This document shows, in pieces, positions 15,533 to 23,954 of a stretch of 64,000 bases of DNA. Origin of the DNA: Candidatus Aegiribacteria sp. MLS_C (lineage in GTDB: Bacteria; Fermentibacterota; Fermentibacteria; Fermentibacterales; JCC-6); NCBI GenBank assembly GCA_002030045.1, contig LQBI01000032.1, positions 62,001 to 126,000 on the forward strand. Reading direction: 5' to 3'. A model generated the notes under the pieces. It was not told the DNA's origin. It made no database searches and saw only the letters and a program-made list of their open reading frames with translations. The first letter of the stretch is position 1; the number at the start of each line of letters is the position of its first letter. The position numbers and the translations under genes were made by a program.

Positions 15533-16264
15533 CTAGTCCGGAGAGGGGTAGAGGACCGAGTTACCCAGGACTCCGGGAGTCCTCACGACGGTCACGGAAT
15601 AGGATCCTCCCACGCCGGCCACCGATTCCCTGTTCGGTCTGTTCACAGCCAGCATCAGTCTGCCTCTTCCGGGCGAATCGCCGGTCCATCCGCTGCCGAC
15701 CGCCACCGGGCTCCCGTCGTCCACCATCATTACGAGCTGCCCGTTGGTGGCTCCCGGCACGAGTGCCATGGCGGTGGAGAAATACTCGATGCCTTCGGGA
15801 CCGCAGGTCCCGGTCTCCATGGTGACGGTCCCGGAGGCGGTCACCACGAGCCGGTCGGTTTCCGTGAGGTCCAGACCGGTATCCACCCAGCCTGCCGATG
15901 CATGTACTTCGATGTCGGTCCGGGACTCGCTCGATGGAGGGCTCCAGACTATGGACCCGACATCCTCCGCCTCCATCACCGTGGCTCCGGGACCGCTCCC
16001 GACGGTGAAACTGCCGTTCTCGAAGCTCACCGGACCCCTGCAGCCTGCGGAACCGTCCCTTGGGAACAGCCTGCCCTCCTCCCGGTCCAGCACGGCCCGC
16101 GACCCGCTTATCACCACCGTGCCGCCCTCCACGGACTCGAGCCTTCCCGACAGTACGCTGCCGTCGGCTGTGACGAGCCTGTCCGGCCGGCGCTCACACC
16201 CCGCCGAGAAGAGGGACACAAGCAGGAGGACCGCGGTGGTCAGCCTTTCACTGCGGGGGATCAT
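15533..16264 (-). CDS. Lipoprotein with a LecA (PA-IL)-like lectin domain
   Basis: The ATG at 16264 overlaps the lon stop as ATGA. A signal peptide ends in lipobox FSAGC (Cys23). The middle resembles a short beta unit (LVTADGSVLSGRLESVEGGTVVISG). Residues about 118-232 follow the LecA/PA-IL pattern: EVHASAGWVDTGLDLTETDRLVVTASGTV, a central loop, GRGRLMLAVNRPNRESVAGVGGSYSVTV. LecA domains bind galactosides through calcium and are often found in exported proteins; sugar specificity here is not predictable. It is the last gene of hsp20-lon-lipoprotein and abuts the LysM promoter. Confidence 0.75.
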   Translation of the reverse strand: MIPRSERLTTAVLLLVSLFSAGCERRPDRLVTADGSVLSGRLESVEGGTVVISGSRAVLDREEGRLFPRDGSAGCRGPVSFENGSFTVGSGPGATVMEAEDVGSIVWSPPSSESRTDIEVHASAGWVDTGLDLTETDRLVVTASGTVTMETGTCGPEGIEYFSTAMALVPGATNGQLVMMVDDGSPVAVGSGWTGDSPGRGRLMLAVNRPNRESVAGVGGSYSVTVVRTPGVLGNSVLYPSPD

Positions 16265-18606
16265 CGGGCCATTCCCCTCTTCAGGTCGGGAATGAAGCTC
16301 CCTATCACGTCCTCCACCCTTTCCACCAGCCTGAACTCCATGAGTTTCCTGGTATTCTCCGGTATCTCCTCGAGGCTCTTGCTGTTCTCCGAAGGAATGA
16401 ACACCCTGGTTATCCCTGCCGCCAGGGCTCCGAGGGTCTTCTCCTTAATTCCTCCCACGGGCATGATCCTCCCCTGGAGACTGACCTCACCCGTTACCGC
16501 CATGTCCGGCACAACCGGTTTTCCCGTCAGCGATGAAAGCAGGGAGATGAGGATGGCCACGCCGGCGGAAGGACCGTCCTTTGGAGTTGCGCCGGCGGGG
16601 ACGTGGAGATGGATGTCGTGCTGCTTGAAATCCCTTTCGATACCGTAATCGGATGCATGCGACCTTATCCAGGAGAGGGCTGCCCTGGCCGACTCCTGCA
16701 TTACTTCGCCCAGCTGCCCGGTCAGTATCAGCTCACCCTTCCCGCTCATTATGGTGCTCTCTATGAGAAGTATCTCCCCTCCGGACGGGGTCCAGGCAAG
16801 CCCGGTGCAGACCCCCACCCTGGGACGGTCAGAAGCCCTCTCCCGAGTGTACACCCTGGCTCCCAGGAAGCGGTGCAGCACGGAAGGGGTCACGATCACC
16901 AGTTCCTCACCGCCTGCCGCCACGTTCATGGCCACCTTCCTGCATATCTTGCCTATGTTCCTCTCCAGCTCCCTGACCCCTGCCTCGCTCGTGTAGTCCT
17001 CGATCATCGCGCTGAGACCCCTGCTGCGGAAGCGGAGGTGGTCCGATGTGAGACCGGCATTCTCCATCTGCCTCCTGACGAGGTAGCGTCTGGCTATCTC
17101 CAGCTTCTCCGCCGCGGTGTATCCCGGTATCCTGATGATCTCCATCCTGTCACGAAGGGGCGACGGTATCGTGTCCAGGCGGTTCGCCGTGGTTATGAAC
17201 TGCACTCCGCTGAGGTCGAAGGGTACGTTCATGTAGTTGTCGCGGAATGAATAATTCTGCTCGGGGTCAAGGACTTCCAGCAGGGCGGAGGTAGGGTCCC
17301 CCCTGAAATCGCTGCCGATCTTGTCTACTTCGTCCAGCATGAAGACCGGATTGTTGCTTCCCGCCTCCTTCAGTCCCTGAATTATCTTTCCGGGCATGGC
17401 GCCTATGTAGGTCCTCCTGTGACCCCTTATCTCAGCCTCGTCGTGGACCCCTCCCAGTGACAGCCTCACGAAGTTCCTGCCGACAGCCCTGGCTATGCTC
17501 CTGCCCATGGAGGTCTTTCCCACTCCTGGAGGTCCGACGAAGCACAGGATGGGGGCCTTCCCCCGAGGATTGAGCTTCCTCACCGCAAGGAACTCGAGCA
17601 TCCTCTCCTTCACGTCCTTCAGGTCGTAATGGTCCTCCTCGAGCACCCTGCCCGCCCTCCCGATGTCGAGCCTGTCCTTCGTGCTCTCCAGCCAGGGCAG
17701 TGAGAGTATCCACTCGATGTAATTCCTTATCACCGCAACTTCCGGAAGACCGGGATTCATCCTCTCCAGCCTGTCCAGCTCCTCCATGGCCGCATCGTAT
17801 ACCTGCCCGGGGAGTTCCTTCTCCTCTATCCTCTCCCTCAGCTCATCGGCCTCCGGGTTCTCGCTCTCGCCTCCCAGCTCCCTCTGGATGGCCTTCATCT
17901 GCTCCTTGAGGATGTACTCCTTCTGGTCCTTCTCTATCTCGCTTCGGACCTGACCCTGTATCTTGTTGCGGAGCTTAAGTATACGAATTTCCTTATCCAT
18001 GATGGCGGACAGGTGCCGCAACCTGTCGAGCACTCCGTCGATCTCCAGGATTCTCTGCTTCTCGGTGTTGTCCACGTCCAGCCTGCTGGCCGCAAGGAAG
18101 CTGAGCTTCTCGGGATCGTCCGACATCTCCAGGAACTGGGTGTCCTCCGGAATGGTCCTTGTCAGTTCGAACACCTGTCTGAGCTGGATCCCCACTGTAT
18201 TCTGCCAGGCCTCCAGCTCCACCTCGCCCCTTGGAAAACGGGAGTCAAGCCGCTCCACCCTGGCCTGCAGGTAGGGACTTTCCGATTCCAGGTATTCAAG
18301 GATGCGGAACCGGACAAGCCCCCTGAGATGGAGCCTGATTATGTTGCCCGGGAACCTGTAGAGCCTGTCGATGCCCGTCACGGTACCGACGCTGTAAAGA
18401 TCGCCGGGTCCCGGCGAGCCCTCGGTCTCCCCGCGGGTGCTGACCACTCCTATCAGCTTGTTGCCACGCACAGCGTCGTCAACCATCTGCGTGACATCCT
18501 GGCTGGCTACCGTCCTCGGTACTATCGTGTACGGGTATACGACGCCGTCGGCGCTGGGAAGTACGGGCAGTATCTCGGGCAGTTCTATGGTGTTCACCGG
18601 CGTCAT
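16261..18606 (-). CDS. lon: ATP-dependent protease Lon
   Basis: Lon degrades misfolded and regulatory proteins in the cytoplasm. The protein has the N-terminal substrate domain, the AAA+ module with Walker A (GPPGVGKTSMGRSIA) and arginine-rich sensor region, and the C-terminal protease domain with catalytic Ser in PKDGPSAGVA and Lys in GIKEKTLGA. I set the start at the ATG at 18606, with AGGAG eight bases upstream, giving 781 residues. The track start (TTG at 18630) lies inside hsp20 and has no such site. It directly follows hsp20, a common proteostasis pairing. Confidence 0.96.
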   Translation of the reverse strand: MTPVNTIELPEILPVLPSADGVVYPYTIVPRTVASQDVTQMVDDAVRGNKLIGVVSTRGETEGSPGPGDLYSVGTVTGIDRLYRFPGNIIRLHLRGLVRFRILEYLESESPYLQARVERLDSRFPRGEVELEAWQNTVGIQLRQVFELTRTIPEDTQFLEMSDDPEKLSFLAASRLDVDNTEKQRILEIDGVLDRLRHLSAIMDKEIRILKLRNKIQGQVRSEIEKDQKEYILKEQMKAIQRELGGESENPEADELRERIEEKELPGQVYDAAMEELDRLERMNPGLPEVAVIRNYIEWILSLPWLESTKDRLDIGRAGRVLEEDHYDLKDVKERMLEFLAVRKLNPRGKAPILCFVGPPGVGKTSMGRSIARAVGRNFVRLSLGGVHDEAEIRGHRRTYIGAMPGKIIQGLKEAGSNNPVFMLDEVDKIGSDFRGDPTSALLEVLDPEQNYSFRDNYMNVPFDLSGVQFITTANRLDTIPSPLRDRMEIIRIPGYTAAEKLEIARRYLVRRQMENAGLTSDHLRFRSRGLSAMIEDYTSEAGVRELERNIGKICRKVAMNVAAGGEELVIVTPSVLHRFLGARVYTRERASDRPRVGVCTGLAWTPSGGEILLIESTIMSGKGELILTGQLGEVMQESARAALSWIRSHASDYGIERDFKQHDIHLHVPAGATPKDGPSAGVAILISLLSSLTGKPVVPDMAVTGEVSLQGRIMPVGGIKEKTLGALAAGITRVFIPSENSKSLEEIPENTRKLMEFRLVERVEDVIGSFIPDLKRGMAR

Positions 18607-18622
18607 TCGATCGGCTCCTGAA

Positions 18623-18985
18623 TCAGTCAATGGGAGTCTTGCCGCTCTGGACCGGGATCCTGACGCTCCGGTCGGTGTCGAACGGGACGAATATCCTGAG
18701 GACCCCGTTCTCCATGGAGGCGGTTACATCCGCTATCCGTATCCTGCCGGGGAGGCTGATCTCCCTTCGGAACCAACCGGTGTAGATCTCCAGCTTCTGT
18801 GCCAGTTCCCGGGCAGGGGGCTTCTTTACCCCCTTTACGATGATGCTCTCTCCGTGGACCGTCAGTTCGACATCGCCTGAAGTGAGGCCCGGGAGTTCCA
18901 CGAAGACCAGCCAGTGATCGTCGGCCTCGTAGATGTCCACCGCCGGTGTCCAGTCGATCTCACCCTGTCTCAGAAGGAACATCAT
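18623..18985 (-). CDS. Small heat-shock protein, Hsp20/alpha-crystallin family
   Basis: The 120-residue chaperone holds unfolded proteins against aggregation. The alpha-crystallin domain spans nearly the whole protein: WTPAVDIYEADDHWLVFVELPGL, then GWFRREISLPGRIRIADVTASMENGVLRIFVP, the usual conserved end. The usual C-terminal I-x-I is represented by VRIPV. Its stop lies 17 bases before the lon ATG, so hsp20 and lon are co-transcribed. No CIRCE-like repeat is visible upstream; the TonB-domain gene ends nine bases before its start. Confidence 0.92.
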   Translation of the reverse strand: MMFLLRQGEIDWTPAVDIYEADDHWLVFVELPGLTSGDVELTVHGESIIVKGVKKPPARELAQKLEIYTGWFRREISLPGRIRIADVTASMENGVLRIFVPFDTDRSVRIPVQSGKTPID

Positions 18986-18993
18986 TCGGCCGT

Positions 18994-21057
18994 CTACTCA
19001 ATGTCGAACCTGACCGACACGGTGGTTGATACCTCCACCGGCTGGTCCCCCTGCATGGCAGGGCTGAATACCCAGTTCCTCACGGCGTCCATCGCCGCCT
19101 GTCCGCAACCCAGGCCCAGGGGATCACTGACTATTGTGACTTCCTGCACGGTCCCGTCGGTCCCTACCAGGACCGAGAGGGTGACGTATCCGTGGATGTC
19201 TCCCCTTGCCCTTGCCTGGGACGGTACCGAGGGGGTGGTCTGTGAGATGGGGAAGGGCTGGGATATCGGCAGTTCCTCCACGGGTTCCACGGTGACCAGG
19301 GTATCCTCGACCACATCGGGTTCCTCCAGGGCCACAGCGTTGTACTGTATGGAAGTGGTTTCTCCCGCCGTTATCTCCACCGTTCGGACATCATCCTGGA
19401 AGTCGGGGTTGGAAAGCCTGACGGTATAGGTCCCCGGTTCCAGCTCCACTCCTCCGAAAGGCGTAGTTCCCACCAGCGTGCCGTCGACGTATACGTTGGA
19501 CCAGGGTTCCGGACCGACCATGAGCGTGCCGTTCTGGGCTATCTCCTCGAGGGAGACGGTACGGCTGTAGCCCTCCTCGTCGAGATCTATCGTGACCGCG
19601 AAGCCCTCGCGCTCCTCCATGGTCACCTGCAGGTAATAGGTTCCGAAAGGCAGCACCTGGCTCATCCGTCTTCCGGTGGCGACCCTTTCTCCGTCTATGT
19701 AGAAGGTCGCATTGCCGGGAGTGTCACCGGCCAGCTGAAGGGTGATCTGCGACTGCTGGGCGGCAAGGACGTTATGGGTATGGGTGAAATCCTCCGGCTC
19801 AGCCACCAGCACTGATTCGGGCATGGTCCTGTACCCCTCGATCATGGCCTGGAACACATGCTGACCTGTGCTTATGGTGTCCGAACTGCCCTCTATGACC
19901 TCGCCGTCCACCATGAAGGTCACCGCGTCGGCGCCGGGGTCCTCCTCCCCTTCCGGCATCTGGTAGCCGAAACTGACCATCAGGCTGGAGGTGCCCAGAG
20001 TGTCCAGGGTCAGGGTGTCGGTCCCCGTCACGCCCTCCTGGAAGGTCGGTTCCCAGACCATGGTCTCGTAACCCGGAGCGGAGACCGTGACCATCCTCTG
20101 CGTGAACAGGGTGTCGCTCAACACGAAGACACCGTCGGAGACCTCATCCACGGGTTCATCGTCCAGCGTGACCGAAACATTCTCGATACCGGGCACGACA
20201 ATGGTCTCGGTGAAGGGTTCCGTGGGTTCCACGACCACTTCCGGCTCCGGTTCCTTCCCGCCGAAGAGCTTGATGGCGGCGAAGATGATCGCCGCCAGCA
20301 GCACTACCACGCCCATGATGGCGTATATCCTCTTCCCTCCGCTGTCGCGTTCCGCCCTTCTTGAAGCCGTGACGGGCATCCCGGTCCTGGGAGTTTTCCT
20401 TCCGGAGGGTTTCTCCTTGACGGGCTCGGTCCCGGCGGTCCTCTCCGCCGCTGCCGGCGCGGCGGGAGCTGCCGTTCCGGTGGCGGTTCCTGCTGCCGCG
20501 CCTTCGGTGGGACCCTGGTACGATTCGGCGAGTTCAAGGAGTTCCTCCAGGACGGGAGCTGACGGCCAGGAATCGAATATCCGCCTGATGTTCTCCACCG
20601 CGAATTCCGGGTCGCCGGACTTCAGCCTGCTGCGAACCATGTCCGCCAGTCCGTCTATCTTTGCTATCATACGTACGTAACTGATCTTCTTCTTGATCAT
20701 GGCGTTGTCGGGATCGTGACGCTTCGCCCTCTCCAGCTCCTGGAGCGCCCTGACGGAATCGCCGGCTTCCATCGCCTCGTCGGACCTGATGATGCAGTCG
20801 TCGACAAAACCGGAGGAGGAGATGTTCCTGCCTGCTGAATGAGCCCTGCTGGACCTGCTCCTGTTGAACTTCTCCATGGCGGCGATCTCTCGCTCTACGA
20901 TGTTGATGCGCTCCATTATCTGCTGGTTGCCCGGATCCAGCTCGAGGGCCTTGCGGTAGGTGTCCAGGGCACCTTCCCTCTCACCCTGCTGGATCTGCTT
21001 CCTGGCGACCTGCAGTAATTTCCTGACCTGTTCGGATCCTGCTGCGCTCATCTCCAA
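18994..21057 (-). CDS. TPR - membrane segment - PEGA repeats - TonB C-terminal domain protein
   Basis: Order of parts in the 687 residues: an N-terminal cytoplasmic TPR (EREGALDTYRKALELDPGNQ) and a second helical repeat (SVRALQELERAKRHDPDNAM), an Ala/Pro linker, one membrane helix (about 234-255, IYAIMGVVVLLAAIIFAAIKLF), then several PEGA-type beta repeats (STGQHVFQAMIEGYRTM; GNATFYIDGERVATGRRM; SNVYVDGTLVGTTPFGGVELEPGTYTVRLSN) and a final TonB C-terminal domain (GYVTLSVLVGTDGTVQEVTIV ... AVRNWVFSPAM). Start is either the TTG at 21057 or the ATG two codons later. It probably spans the inner membrane and reaches across the periplasm. No ExbB/ExbD genes are in the window. Confidence 0.86.
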   Translation of the reverse strand: MEMSAAGSEQVRKLLQVARKQIQQGEREGALDTYRKALELDPGNQQIMERINIVEREIAAMEKFNRSRSSRAHSAGRNISSSGFVDDCIIRSDEAMEAGDSVRALQELERAKRHDPDNAMIKKKISYVRMIAKIDGLADMVRSRLKSGDPEFAVENIRRIFDSWPSAPVLEELLELAESYQGPTEGAAAGTATGTAAPAAPAAAERTAGTEPVKEKPSGRKTPRTGMPVTASRRAERDSGGKRIYAIMGVVVLLAAIIFAAIKLFGGKEPEPEVVVEPTEPFTETIVVPGIENVSVTLDDEPVDEVSDGVFVLSDTLFTQRMVTVSAPGYETMVWEPTFQEGVTGTDTLTLDTLGTSSLMVSFGYQMPEGEEDPGADAVTFMVDGEVIEGSSDTISTGQHVFQAMIEGYRTMPESVLVAEPEDFTHTHNVLAAQQSQITLQLAGDTPGNATFYIDGERVATGRRMSQVLPFGTYYLQVTMEEREGFAVTIDLDEEGYSRTVSLEEIAQNGTLMVGPEPWSNVYVDGTLVGTTPFGGVELEPGTYTVRLSNPDFQDDVRTVEITAGETTSIQYNAVALEEPDVVEDTLVTVEPVEELPISQPFPISQTTPSVPSQARARGDIHGYVTLSVLVGTDGTVQEVTIVSDPLGLGCGQAAMDAVRNWVFSPAMQGDQPVEVSTTVSVRFDIE

Positions 21058-21103
21058 CCTGCTCCCTCTGGTTGTTCATGCGAGCCCTGTAATAAGATGC
21101 CAA

Positions 21104-21131
21104 ATGCTATCAACTGACGCACCGGTGTCAA
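21104..21131 (-). promoter_or_regulatory. Promoter for the TPR-PEGA-TonB gene
   Basis: A perfect TTGACA (21126-21131, minus strand), a 16-base spacer and TAGCAT (21104-21109) lie about 45 bases before the start. The -35 sits in the loop of the inverted repeat at 21116-21150, so the site may be regulated. The promoter probably also serves hsp20-lon-lectin downstream. Confidence 0.72.
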
Positions 21132-21150
21132 GTACCCGGCGGGGTGCGTC
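21116..21150. repeat. Inverted repeat GACGCACC/GGTGCGTC around a -35 box
   Basis: Two perfect 8-bp arms (21116-21123 and 21143-21150) are separated by 19 bases that contain the TTGACA of the TonB-gene promoter. No T-run follows on the minus strand, so an operator is more likely than a recG terminator. The rest of the 178-bp recG-TonB gap shows nothing else I can name. Confidence 0.5.
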
Positions 21151-21235
21151 CTTCTCCATTCACGTGAAAGATAGGCGGAAATCCCCTTCGATGACAACCT
21201 CTGTCCGTTCGAAGCCCCTAGGACTCCGGCGGTGG

Positions 21236-23263
21236 TCACCGTATCTCGGGAACGGATGCTTCTCCGAAGCGTCTCCGGAACTCCTCCTCGAGGCCGCCGG
21301 AAGCTAGTCCGGATGCGGCCAGCGCCGCCGCCCGGGGCAGCAGGTCGGCGTCAGCTGCCAGGCAGGCCGTTCTGAAGGCCGGTATTCCGTGCTGCCTGGT
21401 TCCGGCCACCTCTCCCGGTCCTCTCAGCCTCAGGTCCTCTTCGGCTATCCTGAAACCGTCGTTGGTCGAGGCCAGTATGTCCAGGCGGCGCCGGCCCTCC
21501 TCACCGGTGTTATCGTCCCTCATCAGGAAGCACCAGGAGTCCCTGCCCCCCCTGCCTATCCTCCCCCTCAGCTGATGCAGCTGGCTCAGGCCGAACCTGT
21601 CGGCGTGAGCCACGACGAGCACGGTGGCTTCCGGTACGTCCAGCCCTACCTCGACTACAGTGGTGCTCACCAGAAGGGCGACATCGCCCGAGACGAACCT
21701 TCCGCTTGCCTCCAGCTTCTCCTCGGATCTCATCGCACCGGTGAGGAGCCCCACGCCGTACTTTCCGAGGGGACCCCTGCGGAGTATCCTGAAGGCGGAG
21801 GAGGCATCCCTGAGGTCGAGCTCCTCCGAAGCTTCCCTCAGCGGGTAGACGACGTAGGCCCTCTCGCCTTCCGCCAGTCTCTCCCGAAGGAAACGGTAGA
21901 CCTCCGAACGGTCACTCCTGTCAACTATTCGCGTAACGGTGACACCCCTTCCGGGAGGCATCTCGTCAATGACCGACAGGTCCAGGTCCCCGTACAGGCT
22001 CATGGCGAGGGTCCTGGGTATGGGTGTTGCGGAGAGGAGCATGAAATGCGGGCTGGGGTCCCGGCCGGAGATGAGGCGATCCCGCTGTTCCACGCCGAAC
22101 TTGTGCTGCTCGTCAATTATGCAGAGTCCCAGGCGGGGAAGGGTCACCGAATCCTCCAGCACCGCGTGCGTGCCGACCAGTACTCCGATGCTGCCATCCT
22201 CCAGCATGGCGCGGAGTTCACGCCTGGCTGACCTGCCGGTGCCCCCGGTCAGCAGCCCGCAGCTGATCCCGAGAGGCGAGAGGAGACTCTCAAGGTTCCT
22301 GTGATGCTGGGAAGCCAGGACCTCGGTGGGAGCCACCACCGCCGCCAGATGACCGCTCCTGCAGCAGACCGCGCAGGCCGCTGCGGCAACGACCGTCTTC
22401 CCGGACCCCACGTCGCCCTGAAGAAGCCTTCGCATCGGTCTCCTCCCCGCCAGGTCGGAGACGATCTCCTCAAGTACCCTCCCCTGGGCCGCCGTGAGGC
22501 GGTAGGGGAGCGAAGCCGCAAGATCCGCCGCCGCGGAGCTGCCGCCGGACATCGGTATTCCGGGTCTGGAAGCCGCCCTGTCCCTCACCGAACGAAGGGC
22601 TGACTGGTGTACGAAGAACTCCTCCAGGGCCAGTAGCCTCCTGGCCCTCTCACCCTCCTCCGGGGAGGATGGGAAATGCATGGCACGAACTGCTTCCGTC
22701 CTGTCCTGGAAACCCATGGAGACCATCGTCTCCCGGGGAAGTATGTCCCTCAGCTCATCCGAGCACTCCTCGAGGGCCGTCATGGCTATTCTCCTCATGA
22801 CCGCCTGCGTGAGTCCCCGGGTGAGAGGATAGATCGGAAGCACGGAACCGTACTCCGGGCTCCCTTCCCCCTCGAATAGAATCTCGGGGTGCACCATGCC
22901 GAGACCACCGAAGCGGTCCACTCCTCCGCTGGCGGTGACTTCCGCGCCCGGCTTGAGCCTGTTCCGGATGAACCTGTAGTTGAAGAATGTCAGCCTGAGT
23001 TCCCCTGTGCCGTCTCTGAGAATGGCCTGGAACCTTGTCCTGCCCCTTCCGCCGGAACCGATCAGACCCGAGGACACTATTCTACCCGCAACGGTGGCGT
23101 CGGTCCCGGGCACCAGTTCCGCCACGGGAGTGATCCTGCGCCTGTCGCTGTAATCCCTCGGCGCTGTCATCAGCATGTCCAGCGCGGTCCCGATGCCCAG
23201 TCTGCCGAGCTGTTCGCCCCTGGCGGGACCTACGCCCCTCAGATACCTGACGTCCTTGTCCAG
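21236..23263 (-). CDS. recG: ATP-dependent DNA helicase RecG, probable CTG start
   Basis: RecG remodels stalled forks and branched DNA. Visible are the wedge/OB domain (TVAGRIVSSGLI), Walker A (LLQGDVGSGKTVVAA), DEQH (CIIDEQHKFGVEQR), SATPIPRTLAM, and motif VI (QLHQLRGRIGRGG). The track starts at the ATG at 23176, but the same open frame continues upstream through LRGVGPARGEQLGRLGIGTALD, the conserved N-terminal segment of RecG. No ATG, GTG or TTG exists in that stretch. A CTG at 23263 has GAGGG at a normal distance. I use that start, giving 675 residues, near the family's usual size. The family call is certain; the start is inference. Confidence 0.9.
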   Translation of the reverse strand: MDKDVRYLRGVGPARGEQLGRLGIGTALDMLMTAPRDYSDRRRITPVAELVPGTDATVAGRIVSSGLIGSGGRGRTRFQAILRDGTGELRLTFFNYRFIRNRLKPGAEVTASGGVDRFGGLGMVHPEILFEGEGSPEYGSVLPIYPLTRGLTQAVMRRIAMTALEECSDELRDILPRETMVSMGFQDRTEAVRAMHFPSSPEEGERARRLLALEEFFVHQSALRSVRDRAASRPGIPMSGGSSAAADLAASLPYRLTAAQGRVLEEIVSDLAGRRPMRRLLQGDVGSGKTVVAAAACAVCCRSGHLAAVVAPTEVLASQHHRNLESLLSPLGISCGLLTGGTGRSARRELRAMLEDGSIGVLVGTHAVLEDSVTLPRLGLCIIDEQHKFGVEQRDRLISGRDPSPHFMLLSATPIPRTLAMSLYGDLDLSVIDEMPPGRGVTVTRIVDRSDRSEVYRFLRERLAEGERAYVVYPLREASEELDLRDASSAFRILRRGPLGKYGVGLLTGAMRSEEKLEASGRFVSGDVALLVSTTVVEVGLDVPEATVLVVAHADRFGLSQLHQLRGRIGRGGRDSWCFLMRDDNTGEEGRRRLDILASTNDGFRIAEEDLRLRGPGEVAGTRQHGIPAFRTACLAADADLLPRAAALAASGLASGGLEEEFRRRFGEASVPEIR

Positions 23264-23437
23264 TGCTTTCCCTCGCCTTCAGTCCGGTGATGGAAACTAC
23301 AGTCCGAGACCTCGAGGGACAAGTCGGAGGAGCCCCTTCCCGGGAGGGGGTTGACGAAGGGGCGTCCAGTAAGTAATGAAGGCGGAACCGTGAAACCATC
23401 CTTGGAGGTCGACAGCCGAAATGGAGCCGAGTACCAG

Positions 23438-23953
23438 ATGGAGCTAAGCACAAGGGAGAGACTGGAAGCGATGATCAGGGAAAACCCTGACGACATCGAT
23501 TCCAGGCTGAGCCTGGCCGACATCATCAGGAAGGACAGGAGCCCTGAGGAGGCCCTGGAGATGTACGACACCGTCCTAGACCTCGATCCCGACAACGCGG
23601 TGGCCTACCTGGGAAAGGGGCTATGCTACGCAATGTCCCTTCTGGACAACATCCCCACCCGCGAGATCTGGGACAGGGAGCTGGACGAACAGGAAATGAT
23701 CGACAACGCCATGGAGTTCCTGGAACAGGCCGCGGAACTGGATCCCGAGCTGACCGATGCGTACAACGCCATGGGAAGGCTCTACGCAATCATCGCACAG
23801 GAGGAGGACGCGGTGGACATGTTCCGCCAGTCGCTCCAGGTGGACCCCTCCCAGCTGGACGTTGTCGAAGACCTCAAGGAGATAACGGGCAAGCCGGTCT
23901 GGAAGATACTGGACAAGGGCACCTGGATGGGCGAGGAAGAGGAGGAGGAGTAG
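23438..23953 (+). CDS. Cytoplasmic TPR protein with acidic tail
   Basis: An isolated plus-strand gene. The ATG at 23438 begins directly at the first helical repeat (ERLEAMIRENPDDIDSRLSLADII). A GTG at 23390 with AAGG upstream and a TTG at 23351 are in-frame alternatives. Two to three TPR units follow (EEALEMYDTVLDLDPDNAVAYL; DAYNAMGRLYAIIAQEEDAV), and the protein ends in six glutamates. There is no signal peptide. TPR proteins act as scaffolds; no partner is indicated. The stop is one base from the stop of the convergent panE-like gene. The 174-bp gap from recG has a TTGACG at 23351 but no good -10. Confidence 0.8.
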   Translation: MELSTRERLEAMIRENPDDIDSRLSLADIIRKDRSPEEALEMYDTVLDLDPDNAVAYLGKGLCYAMSLLDNIPTREIWDRELDEQEMIDNAMEFLEQAAELDPELTDAYNAMGRLYAIIAQEEDAVDMFRQSLQVDPSQLDVVEDLKEITGKPVWKILDKGTWMGEEEEEE

Positions 23954-23954
23954 C

